The notes beneath the pieces are model-generated. The model had not been told where the DNA came from. It saw only the letters and a program-made list of their open reading frames with translations, and searched no databases. A program made the position numbers and the translations under genes. 28,085 nucleotides of DNA from Chara braunii (lineage: Eukaryota > Streptophyta > Charophyceae > Charales > Characeae), in the NCBI GenBank assembly GCA_003427395.1, contig BFEA01001058.1:120807-148891 (forward strand), given 5' to 3'. Every line of letters begins with the position of its first letter. Position 1 is the stretch's first letter. Positions 6,732 to 16,985 of the stretch are shown in pieces.

Positions 6732-7110
6732 GTGAACAATGAACGCCATGTAGTCTTCGAAACACACGGGGTTAGATTGGCGAGACTGGTTGACATATGC
6801 AGGAAAGCATGGGAAGGAAAGCAAAGTTTCCGTTCAGACGAAGGGAAGATTCGGGGACAAAAGTGGGATACTATGGTTAAAGAAATCAGGAGGACGACAA
6901 TAAGAGTGGATGGGGATGAGAAAAGATACAGGAGATGAAAAATGGGTTTCGAGGACGGCGTTAATTGTAATGTTACTAATCTGCAATCGAAGACCTTGTC
7001 AAAACAAAACGCTGCAGCTGCTACACTGAAGCCTGAGGTGCATCGGGTAATTAGGAACAACCAGTACAAGAAAAAGTTGTTATCTGATATGACTAACTAA
7101 CGCTATTAAA
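6732..7110 (+). pseudogene. PLE-2 linker between nuclease and pre-RT box
   Basis: The frame at 6732-6938 reads ETHGVRLARLVDICRKAW and then a basic stretch ending in a stop. Another frame then covers LKPEVHRVIRNNQYKKKLLS (about 7030-7090). Composition is Lys/Arg-rich and helical. It occupies the same place as the coiled-coil linker of PLE-1, with no clear sequence match. Several stops are present. Confidence 0.45.
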
Positions 7111-7199
7111 TGTTTTAGTAGGCAGCGCACGTGTAAAGCTTTGAAGAACATCTTGGCAGGAATGATATGGCGAAGATGCCGTTTTAAACTTTTAATATT

Positions 7200-7706
7200 A
7201 GGAAGAAATTATGTTTGAGCGTTACATATGATCAGAGTCTATCTTTACGAAAATTGTTGGAGGTTGTGTCAAGGAAGATTCGTGCCGAGTTCTAGACGCA
7301 TTTGCCTCTTTCGCATGTTGGAGACTCCTCACACAATCCGACTATTGTAGAAGTCCTCCATAATCACTGATTTGCATCACAACAAATGGCGGGTGTCTGC
7401 AACTGTGCGGACATTGCTCTCCCACGGCGGGAGGGTCACATGAGCTGCAGGTTGAGTGAGTTAGGGGTAGCGTTTGATTTCATGAAGAATGCATGTAATG
7501 TGTTGTATGAGGGACAGACAGAAAGAAAAAGTAAGGCAGTGAGAGATGTAAACGACAACTGGGGAGCAATGGGCTTGAAATCTCTGGTGGGGCAACGGTC
7601 GAAACTATGGTAATGTGCCCGATGGTCTACGTGCAGAGCATGAAGGAAACATTTTGGGGGAACGCGAGTTTTTCTGCAATATGGGAGGTGAGGCTGAGCT
7701 ACTTGT
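7200..7706 (+). pseudogene. PLE-2 CxC pre-RT domain
   Basis: One frame, with stops near 7290 and 7360, reads SLRKLLEVVSRKIRAEF, then NPTIVEVLHNH, CNCADIALPRREGH and CRLSELGVAFDFMKNACNVL, ending at 7613. The next frame (7615 on) continues NMGGEAELLV up to the LINE target site duplication. The ordered signature VEVLHN, CxC, LPxxEGH, SELGV is shared with PLE-1 (about 1650-1510 on the minus strand), while spacer residues differ greatly. That is what a conserved domain in diverged families should look like. The protein resumes at 20880. Confidence 0.75.
7692..7706. repeat. Left target site duplication of the LINE
   Basis: Sequence ggctgagctacttgt, matching ggttgagctacttgt at 20880-20894 (14 of 15). 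The right copy begins directly after the poly-A tail, as expected for target-primed reverse transcription. Both copies encode ELLV in the PLE-2 frame. Confidence 0.75.
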
Positions 7707-7740
7707 GACATTGGGTCCTCCCGGACGGAAGAACACGCAT

Positions 7741-8920
7741 CGTTCACTCAGGGCAACCGTGTCAGGCACACGGTGTCTTGAGCGCTCACTTCCCTCATCA
7801 TAGCTGAGAGGGAAGCGGGTCAGTGAAGAGAGTATGCCACGTGGCGTTTAGTGATCGCCATCGACGAGAAACTCTTGAAGACTTGATCGACGTGGGAGCT
7901 AGGGTGAGGGCGAACCAAGGCAGCGTCAGTAGCCATAGCCAGGCTGCAGTGGAAGTCGGGGAGAGAAGCGATGTGACGAGGCACTCACCTGGTGGAGAAC
8001 AAGCGGATCGTATGTTTGGTGTCTTCATCTGTTCATCGGGCTCATGATCTCCAAAGCAGACCTGTTGTAGATAAAGACCTCAAGACTCAAGCAGACTAAG
8101 ACGGCATGAAGGCAGGACGCGAGCCATTCGCTCGAAAAAGCCGTGTCAGGCACACGGTGTCTTGAGCGCTCACTTCCCTCATCATAGTTGAGAGGAAAGC
8201 GAGTCAGTGAAGAGAGTATGCCACATGGCATTTGGTGATCGCCATCTATGGAAAACTCTTGAAGACTGGATCGACGTGGGTGCTAATTGTGGGCGCGAGA
8301 GATTGGAAGAGCAGACAGAAGTGAATGATACCTTGCATCCCCCTCCTTCCACAGCCGCACGCTGTTCGCTCAGGGCAGTCGTGTCAGGCACACAGTGTCT
8401 TCACTGCTAACTCCCCTCACCATAGCTGAGAAGGAAGGCAACCAGTGAAGAGAGTATGCCACATGGCGTTTTGTGAGCGTCATCGACGGGTAACTCTTGA
8501 AGGTTGGATCAGCGTGGTTGCTAATTGTGGAAGGGGGTACTAGATATCAACTGTATTGAGGCGGGTGCAAGCGATTGGAGAGCGACAAAAGTGAACGATA
8601 CCAAGGGTGTCGATTGGTTGTGGAAAGCGCATCATGTCCCAAAATTCAAGCGCGCAATATAGTCGGAGAGAGCTTGGTGGAGAGAATCGAGTTTCCATCC
8701 ATCTGGAAATGTGAAGGGAATTCACGCGCGTCGTTCGCTCAGGGCACCCCTGTCAAGCATACGGTGTCTTGAGTGTTTACTCCCCTCATCATAGCAGAGA
8801 GGGAAGTGAGTCAGTGAAAAAAGTATGCCACATGGTGTTTTGTGATTGCCATCGACGGGTAACTCTTGAAGTTTGGATCGATGTGGGTGCTAATTGTGGA
8901 AGGGGGTGTTAGATATTAGC
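7741..8920 (+). repeat. Four diverged tandem units at the LINE 5' end
   Basis: Units begin near 7741, 8125, 8363 and 8732. Each contains, in order, ttcgctcagggc or variant, gtgtcaggcacacggtgtctt, cctcatcatagctgagag, gtcagtgaagagagtatgcca, ggtgatcgccatcgac and an aactcttgaag block. A core of about 170 bp is shared, and unit length varies (about 238-384 bp) because of unit-specific sequence after the core. Weaker echoes (gtgacgtggcg, ctcagggc) appear near 8945 and 8987. The first starts only about 35 bp after the inferred LINE 5' border, so they could be promoter monomers like those of mouse L1. That is inference. Small frames in this stretch are not supported. Confidence 0.8.
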
Positions 8921-9300
8921 AGGATTGACATGGGCGCCACCATTAGTTGACGTGGTGCTTTCAGGGCGCCCGGTGCAGCAAACGTGACGTGGCGTTCTCA
9001 GGGCATTTGTAAACGAACTGAAGTGACGTTGTTAGGAAGCTGTCATTGGGATTTCAGAGCTTTGAGGACACGGATGTCGAGCTGTCAGATGTTCGGGTTC
9101 TGAGGACAGAAAGGCCAAGGAGCAGAGCAAGGTTGAAGAGTAGCGAGGAGGAAACAAGCCATGGTAACACGTTCCTCTCCCCCACCCCTTTCAGTACACG
9201 GGCTCGACAGATGCACCCAGAAACCCTCCTTCCTACCTCCTCAACCAGTCGAAGGAAGAGAATAAACAAAGAATTAGCAAGGAATTAACAGCAATGAATG
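8921..9300. other. Unassigned LINE 5' region with one small open frame
   Basis: The plus frame 9046-9288 (80 codons) is Ser/Arg/Glu-rich, with no recognisable domain. It could be a remnant of an upstream LINE frame or chance. Otherwise I see only the weak echoes of the tandem units at 8945-9010. Confidence 0.35.
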
Positions 9301-9760
9301 TACTACACCGTTTTTCTCACTATTTCTATTTCTACTTCATTTCTATTTATTTCTATTTAATTTAGAAAGGAAAACTTCCTCTAGCATCACTAGACTAACC
9401 CCACATAAGATCTCTGAATTCCTGCCCCTCTCCTCTCTTTTTCTCCTAAAGTTATTCACACTATTCTCTAGTCTTCCTTCCTCGTCTCTTCCTTGTCTTC
9501 CCGTTCTTTCTTCTTACTTCCTTAGCTCCTCACGACTTTCTACACTCCTCTTCCCGTTCCTTCTCCGTACTTCCTTAGCTCCTCATTTCATTCTACACTC
9601 CCCTTTTTCTGATCCCTCCTCGCCGCCTCCTTGTATTCTCGTTCCTTCTCTGTTTTGTTTTTTTTCCCCCGACGATCCCTTCTCTTCCATTCACGTCACT
9701 CATATCCATTGCGCCTCTCCTTCCTATCTCTTGTCACATTATCCAACCGTGGTTAACGTA
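9300..9760. repeat. Pyrimidine-rich tract with a short tandem duplication
   Basis: A C/T-rich stretch of about 460 bp. Within it, a unit of about 58 bp is repeated (about 9495-9551 and 9552-9606), sharing cttcccgttc, tacttccttagctcctca and ttctacactcc. No coding potential. It could be part of the LINE 5' UTR. Confidence 0.7.
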
Positions 9761-10204
9761 CGACAATTTTTTGAAACATCAATGTGATGAACACATGACC
9801 TACTAAGGTAAGGAAAGGGACAATTATATTTAGTTTGATTTACAAGATCAGGGCACGAAGGTCTGGAGTATTCTCATATCTAGGGTTTGAGGGATCACGG
9901 TAGCAGCCAGGTGGTTTACATCACAAAATCGAATACCGGACACTTGTTGTAGGAGGATCCTCAGTAGTTAAAATACGTGCCTACTTAAGACATATGCAAG
10001 AGGTGCTTCATATCACGGTTTCCACGTAAAGATTACAAGAGGATGACTCCATTATCTGATATTGACGGATATCACAGTGGGTATTGCGTTAAAAGTTTGT
10101 TCCTTGGTAGTTAAAATACGTGCCTACTTAAGACATAGGCACGAGGTACTTATTGTCACGGTTTCCACGTAAAGATTACAAGGGGATAACACCGTTATCT
10201 TATA
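9761..10204. other. Noncoding LINE 5' region carrying a 143-bp tandem duplication
   Basis: No gene seen. The main feature is the direct duplication 9965-10107 and 10108-10240, described separately. Confidence 0.5.
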
Positions 10205-10240
10205 TTGATTGATATCACAGTGGGTATTGCGTTAAGAGTC
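9965..10240. repeat. 143-bp tandem duplication
   Basis: Two adjacent copies starting with tagttaaaatacgtgcctac at 9965 and 10108 and ending with cagtgggtattgcgtta. Identity is high, with a few substitutions. It lies just before the first ORF1-like frame of the LINE and may be regulatory or a slippage product. Confidence 0.9.
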
Positions 10241-13200
10241 TGTATCATAAAGGGTACTTACAACAGGATCATATTCTTCTTTAGCAGTATGATTAGACCA
10301 TTGCATCACCAACAGGTCCACAGACAGGGAAAGACGATGCTCCTTTTCATAGGAGCTATGAGCCAGATGGCACTCAAACAACTTCACACCCCTGTAAAAA
10401 CGATTCTACATGCCCAGTGGGTCAATCAACGTAGAGTACTATTAAGTAGGCCAGGCATCATGGATGGGGAAATCCTCACCACCGAAGAAAGGAAGGAACA
10501 AAGCAGAACGATTCTTCTTCCTCCTACCTCACCCCTGATTACCCCTACTGCCTTAAATTCATGGAATCTTCGTTCGCAGGTCCACTACAACAACTGCAGC
10601 CAATATAGGCCGCCGCAATACAACTCGACGGTTGTGCGACGAATATTACACCTTTAAGGCAGGCTGGTACAAAGATGGGCCAAACTCAGTCAGTAGGACA
10701 GGCACAAGGGCAGGAGGAAGATGGGGGGTTACGGAATGAGCCATCACAAAGAGGAACGCAACAGAGAAAAGAGGGAACAGTGGTAGGGAGAGGAGGGATA
10801 ACTCTTCAGCCATCGTAGTACAACCTGACATCCACATATCTTCCTTTATCAGGAGTTGGAAAGCAAAGGGAGGGACAACAAAAAGAACACATCAATGGTC
10901 AGTCACAAACGTTGTCCTGGGCACAAAGAACCAAGGGACCTTATCAAACAATCACATTAGAGATCAGAATAAAGGACCCACAAAAATACAATCCCTACAC
11001 GTTCCTCTTAGCGGCCTTCCATCCGCTCGAGCCTTTTTTCTTTCCAAGTTCATCACTCCCTCCGAGAATAAAGTAATTGATTTTGGGGGAAAGAAAACAA
11101 TGATAAAGACATACTCGGTTCATAAACTTACAGAACGGGATACTGTCTACCAGGCTCATGCTAATAACTGGGTATTTCACAACGACGTTGCATACAAATC
11201 AACCAATGATAAAATCAAATGGATAAATAAGCGTTTGTCAAATCTCAAAGGAAGCCCAGAGGTGGCACAACAAAATTTTATTATTCAACCAGTCTCTTCC
11301 ACTGCTTTTACAGTACTTTGTCTCCATTAGCAAGACAAGCAGAAGAAGTTATGACGCGACAGATCTGAAGTGTGGATCTACCCCTGGGCCCCCTTGAAAC
11401 AAGGTCCGGATGAGCGCAAAAAATGATGGACAAATTCTTTTGGGTAGAATTTCTCTATGTGCCGATCGAAATCCAAGCTTCTTTTATTCATGACTTGGGG
11501 AAATATACGACATTGTAGATTTCATAAATCCCCTCGCCGCCTATGTGGCATGATGGGGTGATTATCTCATGTTGGCTTTAAATCACCCGAAGTCCCAACC
11601 CTTTAATATTGATGACATTATCCCATATAGGGTCGGGTGGAAGGACTACCATATTCACACTGCGTATAAGTTACGGCCATGGTACTTTCGCTACAAAGCT
11701 TATGGTCACTTATGCACAGATTCCACCTGTCCCCAACACCCGGGTCGCAGGAATCGAGCAACAGGCCGCTTATTAAGAGATCCGTTCAAATCCAACCTTT
11801 GGAGGACTGTGGGCCCGGGTCATGAGGGATGGGTGTATGTGGAAGGTGCTTCAAAAGACGAGATTCCCAAAGGATGGACATGGGAAAAACAGGGGGAACC
11901 CAACTGGGAGACTCAGCCTCCCCACACTTAGATTCCACCTAAATTATCAATCAAACCTCCTTCTCCTTCACCCCCTCCTCTTTGTAGTTCTTCAATACAA
12001 AAACAGGGGGCAGCAGTTTCTGAGGAAGCAAGAGGAAAAAACAAAGGAAAAGAGCCCCAAAATCACCTACAGTGGTGCCTTAAACCTGGCTCATAGAGTG
12101 AGGAAGAGGCCGGCCAGGGATTACCAGGTCCCCAACCGGCACAATATCTACAATCAGCAGTCTCAGGAGCAGAGGAAGGAAAAGGAAGTAGAGGAGATGA
12201 GAAAAAAAAAAGGAGAGAGAAGGGGACCAGGAAGAAAGGGAGGACCAGGGAGATCAAACACAGGAATCAGAACAAAGTTTGGTTCATAAGCAGCGAAGGG
12301 AGGTGGGGATCGGAAAAAAAAATAAAAAAAAAATGATGATGGAGTCGAGGTTACAGACATCTTCCTTTGGATTGCAGCAGCCTATGAAGGAAGGAATTAC
12401 AGATGAGAGGTTGTCCTAACAAGAATCAACAGAAGTAGAAGAAATGAAGATAGATCCCTTCATTGATGTTTTTGGGGCAGTCCCAATGGATGTTGAACCC
12501 CTCCCCCCACGAGCCCCCCCCCCACCTGAGGACATTGTAATGACATGAGCGGTTGGGGATCAACAACAGGAAGAACAGGCTACTTAGCCCGCTCAATTCA
12601 CACAAGCAAATCAGGAAACTCAAAATCAGGTTCCCGTGCAACAGAAAACGACACAGCTGGCAGATTGGCTTCTCCAGAATCTCAAATTGCATTTTGATGC
12701 AGCAACTGATGAGTTCTGGGATGCTTCTTATGTAGAATTGTTTAATATATTAGACACTAGTCCCACCGTGAAATCAATTTTAGAAAAAGGGCTACCAGCT
12801 GGGATGCAATGGACGGAAGCGAGTCTTCGATTGCTCCATATTGTGGCATCTATGTTTCACCTCCCACCTACTGGCTCTGCAGGTTCCGACGACGGACAGG
12901 CGGTCACTAAGGACAATAGTACATTCGTGGCTACTGCAATGGTTTCAACAATAGCCCCTGCCGACCCGATGAGTGCGCCCAACGGATCTATGGTTTTCCA
13001 GTCAGATCACATAAGTTGAGGGTGCAAGCTCACGGTCAGAGAAGCAGCAGTCTGCAAATGGACAAGGGGGAGAGATGGGCACATCTCCCAAGCAGTCACT
13101 ACAATCTAGGCAGCCCACAGTTTTTTTCTCTTTTGCAATCGAAAAAAAGCAAAAAAAAAATGGAGAAAATAAAAAAGAACGAAAAAATAAAACAAGGGAT

Positions 13201-13865
13201 GGGCACATGACATCTTCCCCAAAGGTTCAGCCCATACCAATAGGTGAACAGAATGGGAAGAAAGCGGATACTGAACCGGACAGTCATGTTACTGTCCCAC
13301 AAGCACATGAGGAGTTGGAACCTAACTGAAGACACCATCTTCAAAACACCTTGGAAAAGGGTCAGGTTGTCAGATCCCCGACACCAAAAGGGAATCTAGT
13401 GGTCCCGGTTCCCTAGAGAGCCGAAAAATGGGAAGTTGGTCTCTCGCCCATAAGGCAGGATGAGTATGGTGGGCTAACACTAAGTTGGACCATGTACAGT
13501 GATTATCAATTTGCAGGGGACCACTCCTTCAAGAGGGATTTACATGACTTCTTGTCCAAACATTTTGACCCGGGCCCCCAAGCAACCATAACCGAGACAA
13601 GAGAGAAGCGCATTTGGCTAAACGCGACATTTTTGTCCGGTTCGAGGAAAATAAGGAGGCTGGTTTAAAATGGTTCACACATGCTTCTCTGATTGAGCTT
13701 CAACAACTGAAAATTAAAGCTAACCAAATCTGGTCGGCAACGGACATCACGACCTTCCTTTGTACTATGTTGTGTTGGGGATTACTACAACCATGTTCAA
13801 ACTTAGACATGGGTAATTGGGTCAGGTTACATGACAAATATAGACCTATAAACTATGTATAGTAA
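10205..13865 (+). pseudogene. LINE ORF1 remnants with zinc knuckle
   Basis: Plant L1 ORF1 proteins bind the element RNA and usually carry a DUF4283-like region and a CCHC knuckle. Broken frames follow one another here. At 11100-11330 one reads DKIKWINKRLSNLKGSPEV. At about 11420-11520 another reads FFWVEFLYVPIEIQASFIHD. At 11569-11931 the next reads YRVGWKDYHIHTAYKLRPWY and then YKAYGHLCTDSTCPQHPGRR, a knuckle whose first Cys positions have mutated to Tyr. A Gln/Pro-rich linker and a helical block (12636-13019, LHFDAATDEFWDASYVELFN) follow, then a final piece (13431-13862) with YSDYQFAGDHSFKRDLHDFL. The frame at 10205-10657 is Gln-rich and less certain. The order and the ORF2 downstream support ORF1, but the exact start is not determinable. 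Confidence 0.6.
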
Positions 13866-13909
13866 GTGCATTAAAGGTATGGAGGCGCTACAAGCATTGT
13901 AAGGAGAAA

Positions 13910-14133
13910 AAACAGTCTGGATCAGAGCAACCAAATCAGCTGATTTGGATTTGCGCTCCCTGAATGTGAACCGTTTGACCACGGCGGATGCACAAAAACA
14001 ACGCTCTATCCTAGAACAGATAAGGGGGGTAATTGGGAAGACATGGCCAGATATAGTATGTATACAAGAGACACGCCTTACTAACTCTCCAGCTCACAAG
14101 CGGGCCCATAAGAGAGAGAAATTACACCAATGA
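13910..14133 (+). pseudogene. LINE ORF2, N-terminal part of APE-type endonuclease
   Basis: Reads VWIRATKSADLDLRSLNVN, then ILEQIRGVIGKTWPDIVCIQ and ETRL. SLNVN supplies the metal-binding Asn region, and QETRL the catalytic Glu of exonuclease-endonuclease-phosphatase fold LINE endonucleases. The frame stops at 14133. The rest of the domain resumes near 16500 (INIYAPNE, MAGDFNA), on the far side of a 2.3-kb block with PLE-3. The endonuclease nicks the target before reverse transcription. Confidence 0.8.
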
Positions 14134-14983
14134 AACCAAAATAAAAGAAGATGCCTTGAGCTTTAATATCGTGGCGTACAACATCTTCCCCTCCACCATT
14201 CCGTAACACAGTTACGGAAACTCAACCCTTCCACTCAATACACCACTCAGATTGAGGACTTCCTACGTATTGTACTGTACTTAAATACTAGAAGACTAGC
14301 CTCATACTTTCTGAGAACTCAAGTAAGCGACTGCTAGCTAGAAATTCAAAACAATGTACGAGGTCCAACGAACTGAGAAAATGCATGCGCACAATATCAA
14401 GCGCCTGAGGAGGCTACCGAATTTATCGTTACCTATACGGGACCGCCTTACCGGGCAAGTTCCCGTGGGGGCTGATCGTACTGAATGTAGCCGTTCGTCC
14501 TATCATGATACAAAAGCGTGTTCCCCACCTGTCATAGCTCGCCACAGACGCCCTCATTAATAAACGCTGCCAAAGGCTACCGATTTCCTCGCTACCTGTA
14601 TGGGACCGCCTTATCGCGCAGGTTCCCATGGAGGCAAATCAAGCTGAATAGAGTTACTCGACCTCTCGTGATGCAGAAAATCTCGCCAGTTCACTGTTTG
14701 CTCAGAAAATATAGACGAACGCTTGGTCAATGCTGCAAAGTTCCGAATCCGGTATGAGACCTTCTTGTCAGGAAAGTACATGTTGGAGGTGTTTGCACTG
14801 AATGGAGTCCCCAGTCTCGACCAAATTCAGAAACGTGGTTTCGCTTGGGACCGTATAGTGGCTGTGAGTCACCATGGACGGATCCAGTGCCGACAATGAA
14901 TCGTGAACCTTGTCACTCTTCGACAGCGTGAGCTCAGCAGCCGCGAGGCTTCCGTACTGAAGATTTGCGATCGCTGCGCAAGT
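14134..14983 (+). other. Coding-like block of unknown origin between LINE and PLE-3
   Basis: Two diverged copies of about 110 bp start near 14411 and 14573 (period 162). Both encode GYR, RYLYGTAL, then FPW, and near their ends RPIMIQK or RPLVMQK. In another frame they read RLPNLSLPIRDRL and RLPISSLPVWDRL. Further on, about 14710-14880 reads KFRIRYETFLSGKYMLEVFA and then a stretch with SLDQIQKRGFAWDRIVAVSH. These look like protein-coding remnants, but I cannot name the family. The block may be part of the nested insertion, since it interrupts the LINE endonuclease. Confidence 0.4.
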
Positions 14984-15071
14984 CAGATTTCGTCCTTACC
15001 AATGCTAGTGCTCACGAACACGATTTTCAGATTTCGTCCTTACCAATGCTAGTGCTCACGAACACGATTTT
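14984..15071. repeat. Perfect 44-bp tandem duplication
   Basis: Identical units at 14984-15027 and 15028-15071, beginning cagatttcgtccttaccaat. The unit carries the last codons of the PLE-3 frame (minus strand), so the C-terminal end is duplicated after the stop. Confidence 0.97.
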
Positions 15072-15219
15072 TACTACCTCCTGGATTTTGCTCCAGAAGG
15101 GGTTGCCTGAATTTCTCCTTTGCATCCATCTAAGTGCAGTCTGAATGATGTCTCCACTGTACCCCAGTTTGTTCAGTTCAAGGGCTAGCGTTAGTACCCC
15201 GATGCATGTTTTTCCGCTG

Positions 15220-15692
15220 CTATTGCAGTTCTCGGATATGCGCAGGACGATATTTGCCACAGTGGCAAATTTGGCTTTTTTGGGCCCAAAAAACCGAGGG
15301 TTTTTGTAAGTCTGAAAAAGGAGGTTCCCAGATCCCCAGATTGATTCTCTATTCTTAAATTTATGGGTGACTAATACCCGTTTGTTACTTTCAGATACAA
15401 ACAATCTAGTCTCCAAGAAATCAAGGATCCCGGTTCTGGTATCAGTCCTTTCCAGCTATTGCAGTTCTCGGATATGTGCAGGACAGTATTTGCCACAGTG
15501 GCAAATTTGGCTTTTTTGGGCCCAAAAGACGCAGGGTTTTTATAAGTCTGAAAAAGGAGGTTCCCAGATCCCCAGATTGACTCCCTATTCTTAAATTTAT
15601 GGGTGACTGATACCCATTTGTCACTTTCATATACAAACAATCTAGTTTCCAAGAAATCAAGGATCCCGGTTTCGGTATCGGTCCTTTCCAGA
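15220..15692. repeat. 236-bp tandem duplication within PLE-3 RT thumb
   Basis: Copies start at 15221 and 15457 (tattgcagttctcggatatg) and differ at scattered positions, estimated by eye at about 90% identity. The period is not a multiple of three, so it shifts the PLE-3 frame and duplicates about 78 residues of the thumb region. Confidence 0.95.
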
Positions 15693-16499
15693 CTGAGTTC
15701 CTTCGGGTAACAGTTCACTATTTTATCCAAGCGGTCGTTAGCAAATCATCAATGTATCTTTTCCCGGAGATGAACTTTGCATCGGCACCTAATGCTGTGA
15801 TGAAGTTAAATTCAGAGTACATCCACATTACACAAGCAAGCGCAGGACTTGCACGCCCACCCATAGGTATTCCTTGCTTGTGGCGCAGAATAGCATCCGA
15901 CACCAGGAACACCATGTTTTCAAGTTGAAACTTTGTTCACTTGACAAGGGTTATAAGCCTGATGGATTTCCATCCTGCTTCGCCATGGGATTTTCCGAAG
16001 GTGACCAGCTTTTTTCTGGTGTTGAGTCGAATCCATCGTTCGCCCCTTTGGCTAAACCAGTCTATAGTCCACTGCACTGCCCGATCAATGATATCATGGG
16101 GTAATTGCGTGAACATTTCCTTAATATCGTACATACGAGCGATGACACCATACCTGGATTGGGGTCCATCATTCTTATTAATCGAGGAGATCTTTTGTCG
16201 AAGTTCACTCAGCGCTCTAAGGTTAAAGTGGGGAACGTGGATCCTCCGAATAAGAGTATTTAAAGCCAAGGATAGAATTCCGGACGCGGCTCGGAATGGG
16301 CTTGCGAATGATGGAACAATAGGTTTCCTTTTTTCTCTGTCTTTCTCCTTAGCCATAATGTAGGCAAATTGCAGCTCGCCTCGGCCATCCCATCGTGCAA
16401 TCTCTTGTAAGCGGGCCCATAAATTGGTATGGCCTTTCCAGAAATTATGTGCCCACTCCCCGTGCAGTGGATCATCATGGATGGTCATTTGGACTCCTC

Positions 16500-16985
16500 T
16501 AGAGTTCAGGGCAGAGAAAATACACTGGACAGCTGATCAGGAAACGGGTAGATGCGTGTCGACGTTAATTACGCTTGCATTAGAAGTACTCTGTCTGATC
16601 AACATCTATGCGCCCAATGAGGGGGAATATATGATCTGATTCTTTGAGGCCATTCGCACACAGATCCCAACTTGGATCCCAGTGATTATGGCAGGGGATT
16701 TTAACGCAGCCCCAGATAGATGGATGGATAGATGGAGAATACGTTCCCCCTGCCCAACATATATACAAGATGCTGAGCAACTCATTCGAAAGTTATGTCA
16801 TGACGAGCATCTATTTGATACTTATCGAAGGTGCTTCCCACAAGAACGTTTATACACATGTATTCGCAACAAGGGGACATCATATCAATCCGAATCTTGA
16901 ATCAATTTAATTTTGATATCTGAGGACTTAGATCATGCCCTACAAGGGGCAATGATCTTTTCTCAAAGCCCTTAGCCTAAAGCAG
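16500..16985 (+). pseudogene. LINE ORF2, C-terminal part of APE-type endonuclease
   Basis: Reads GRCVSTLITLALEVLCLINI, YAPNEGE, then after a stop PVIMAGDFNAAPD, and at the end the equivalent of the SDH motif as ADHKMCA (about 16981-17005, with Ser replaced by Ala). GDFNA and the terminal Asp-His are hallmark metal and catalytic residues of LINE endonucleases. Stops lie at about 16638, 16899 and 16975. Junction with PLE-3 is between 16488 and about 16540. Confidence 0.8.

Larger units (their letters stand above)
14984..16488 (-). pseudogene. PLE-3: 5'-truncated Penelope-like RT inside the LINE
   Basis: From 16488 downward: GRGELQFAYIMAKEKD and KRKPIV (fingers), RMYDIKEMFTQLPHD with the first catalytic Asp near 16128, GIPMGGRASPALACVMW (about 15873-15823), and YIDDL (15756-15742) with both catalytic Asp intact. 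The thumb follows in other frames (KFKNRESIWGSG, about 15600-15350; LNKLGYSGDIIQTALRWMQR near 15160-15100), ending GKDEI and a stop at about 15027. The GIY-YIG and pre-RT parts are absent, as in 5'-truncated copies. Frames are broken by stops after YIDDLLTTAWIK and by an internal 236-bp duplication. It separates the two halves of the LINE endonuclease. Family: Penelope-like RT, confident. Insertion borders: unclear. Confidence 0.85.

Noticed and set aside
7741-8920. Tandem units as a CRISPR array
   Set aside because: Units are long, diverged and without regular spacers, and the DNA is eukaryotic.
12705-12712. CTGATGAG on the plus strand as a hammerhead
   Set aside because: No GAAA or helix II in the following 40 bases; it is part of the LINE ORF1 coding remnant.
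14098-16420. A shared 14-mer aagcgggcccataa near 14100 and 16408 as target duplication of PLE-3
   Set aside because: PLE-3 coding sequence reads straight through the right copy to 16488, so it cannot be flanking DNA. One or two chance 14-mer matches are expected in a window of this size.
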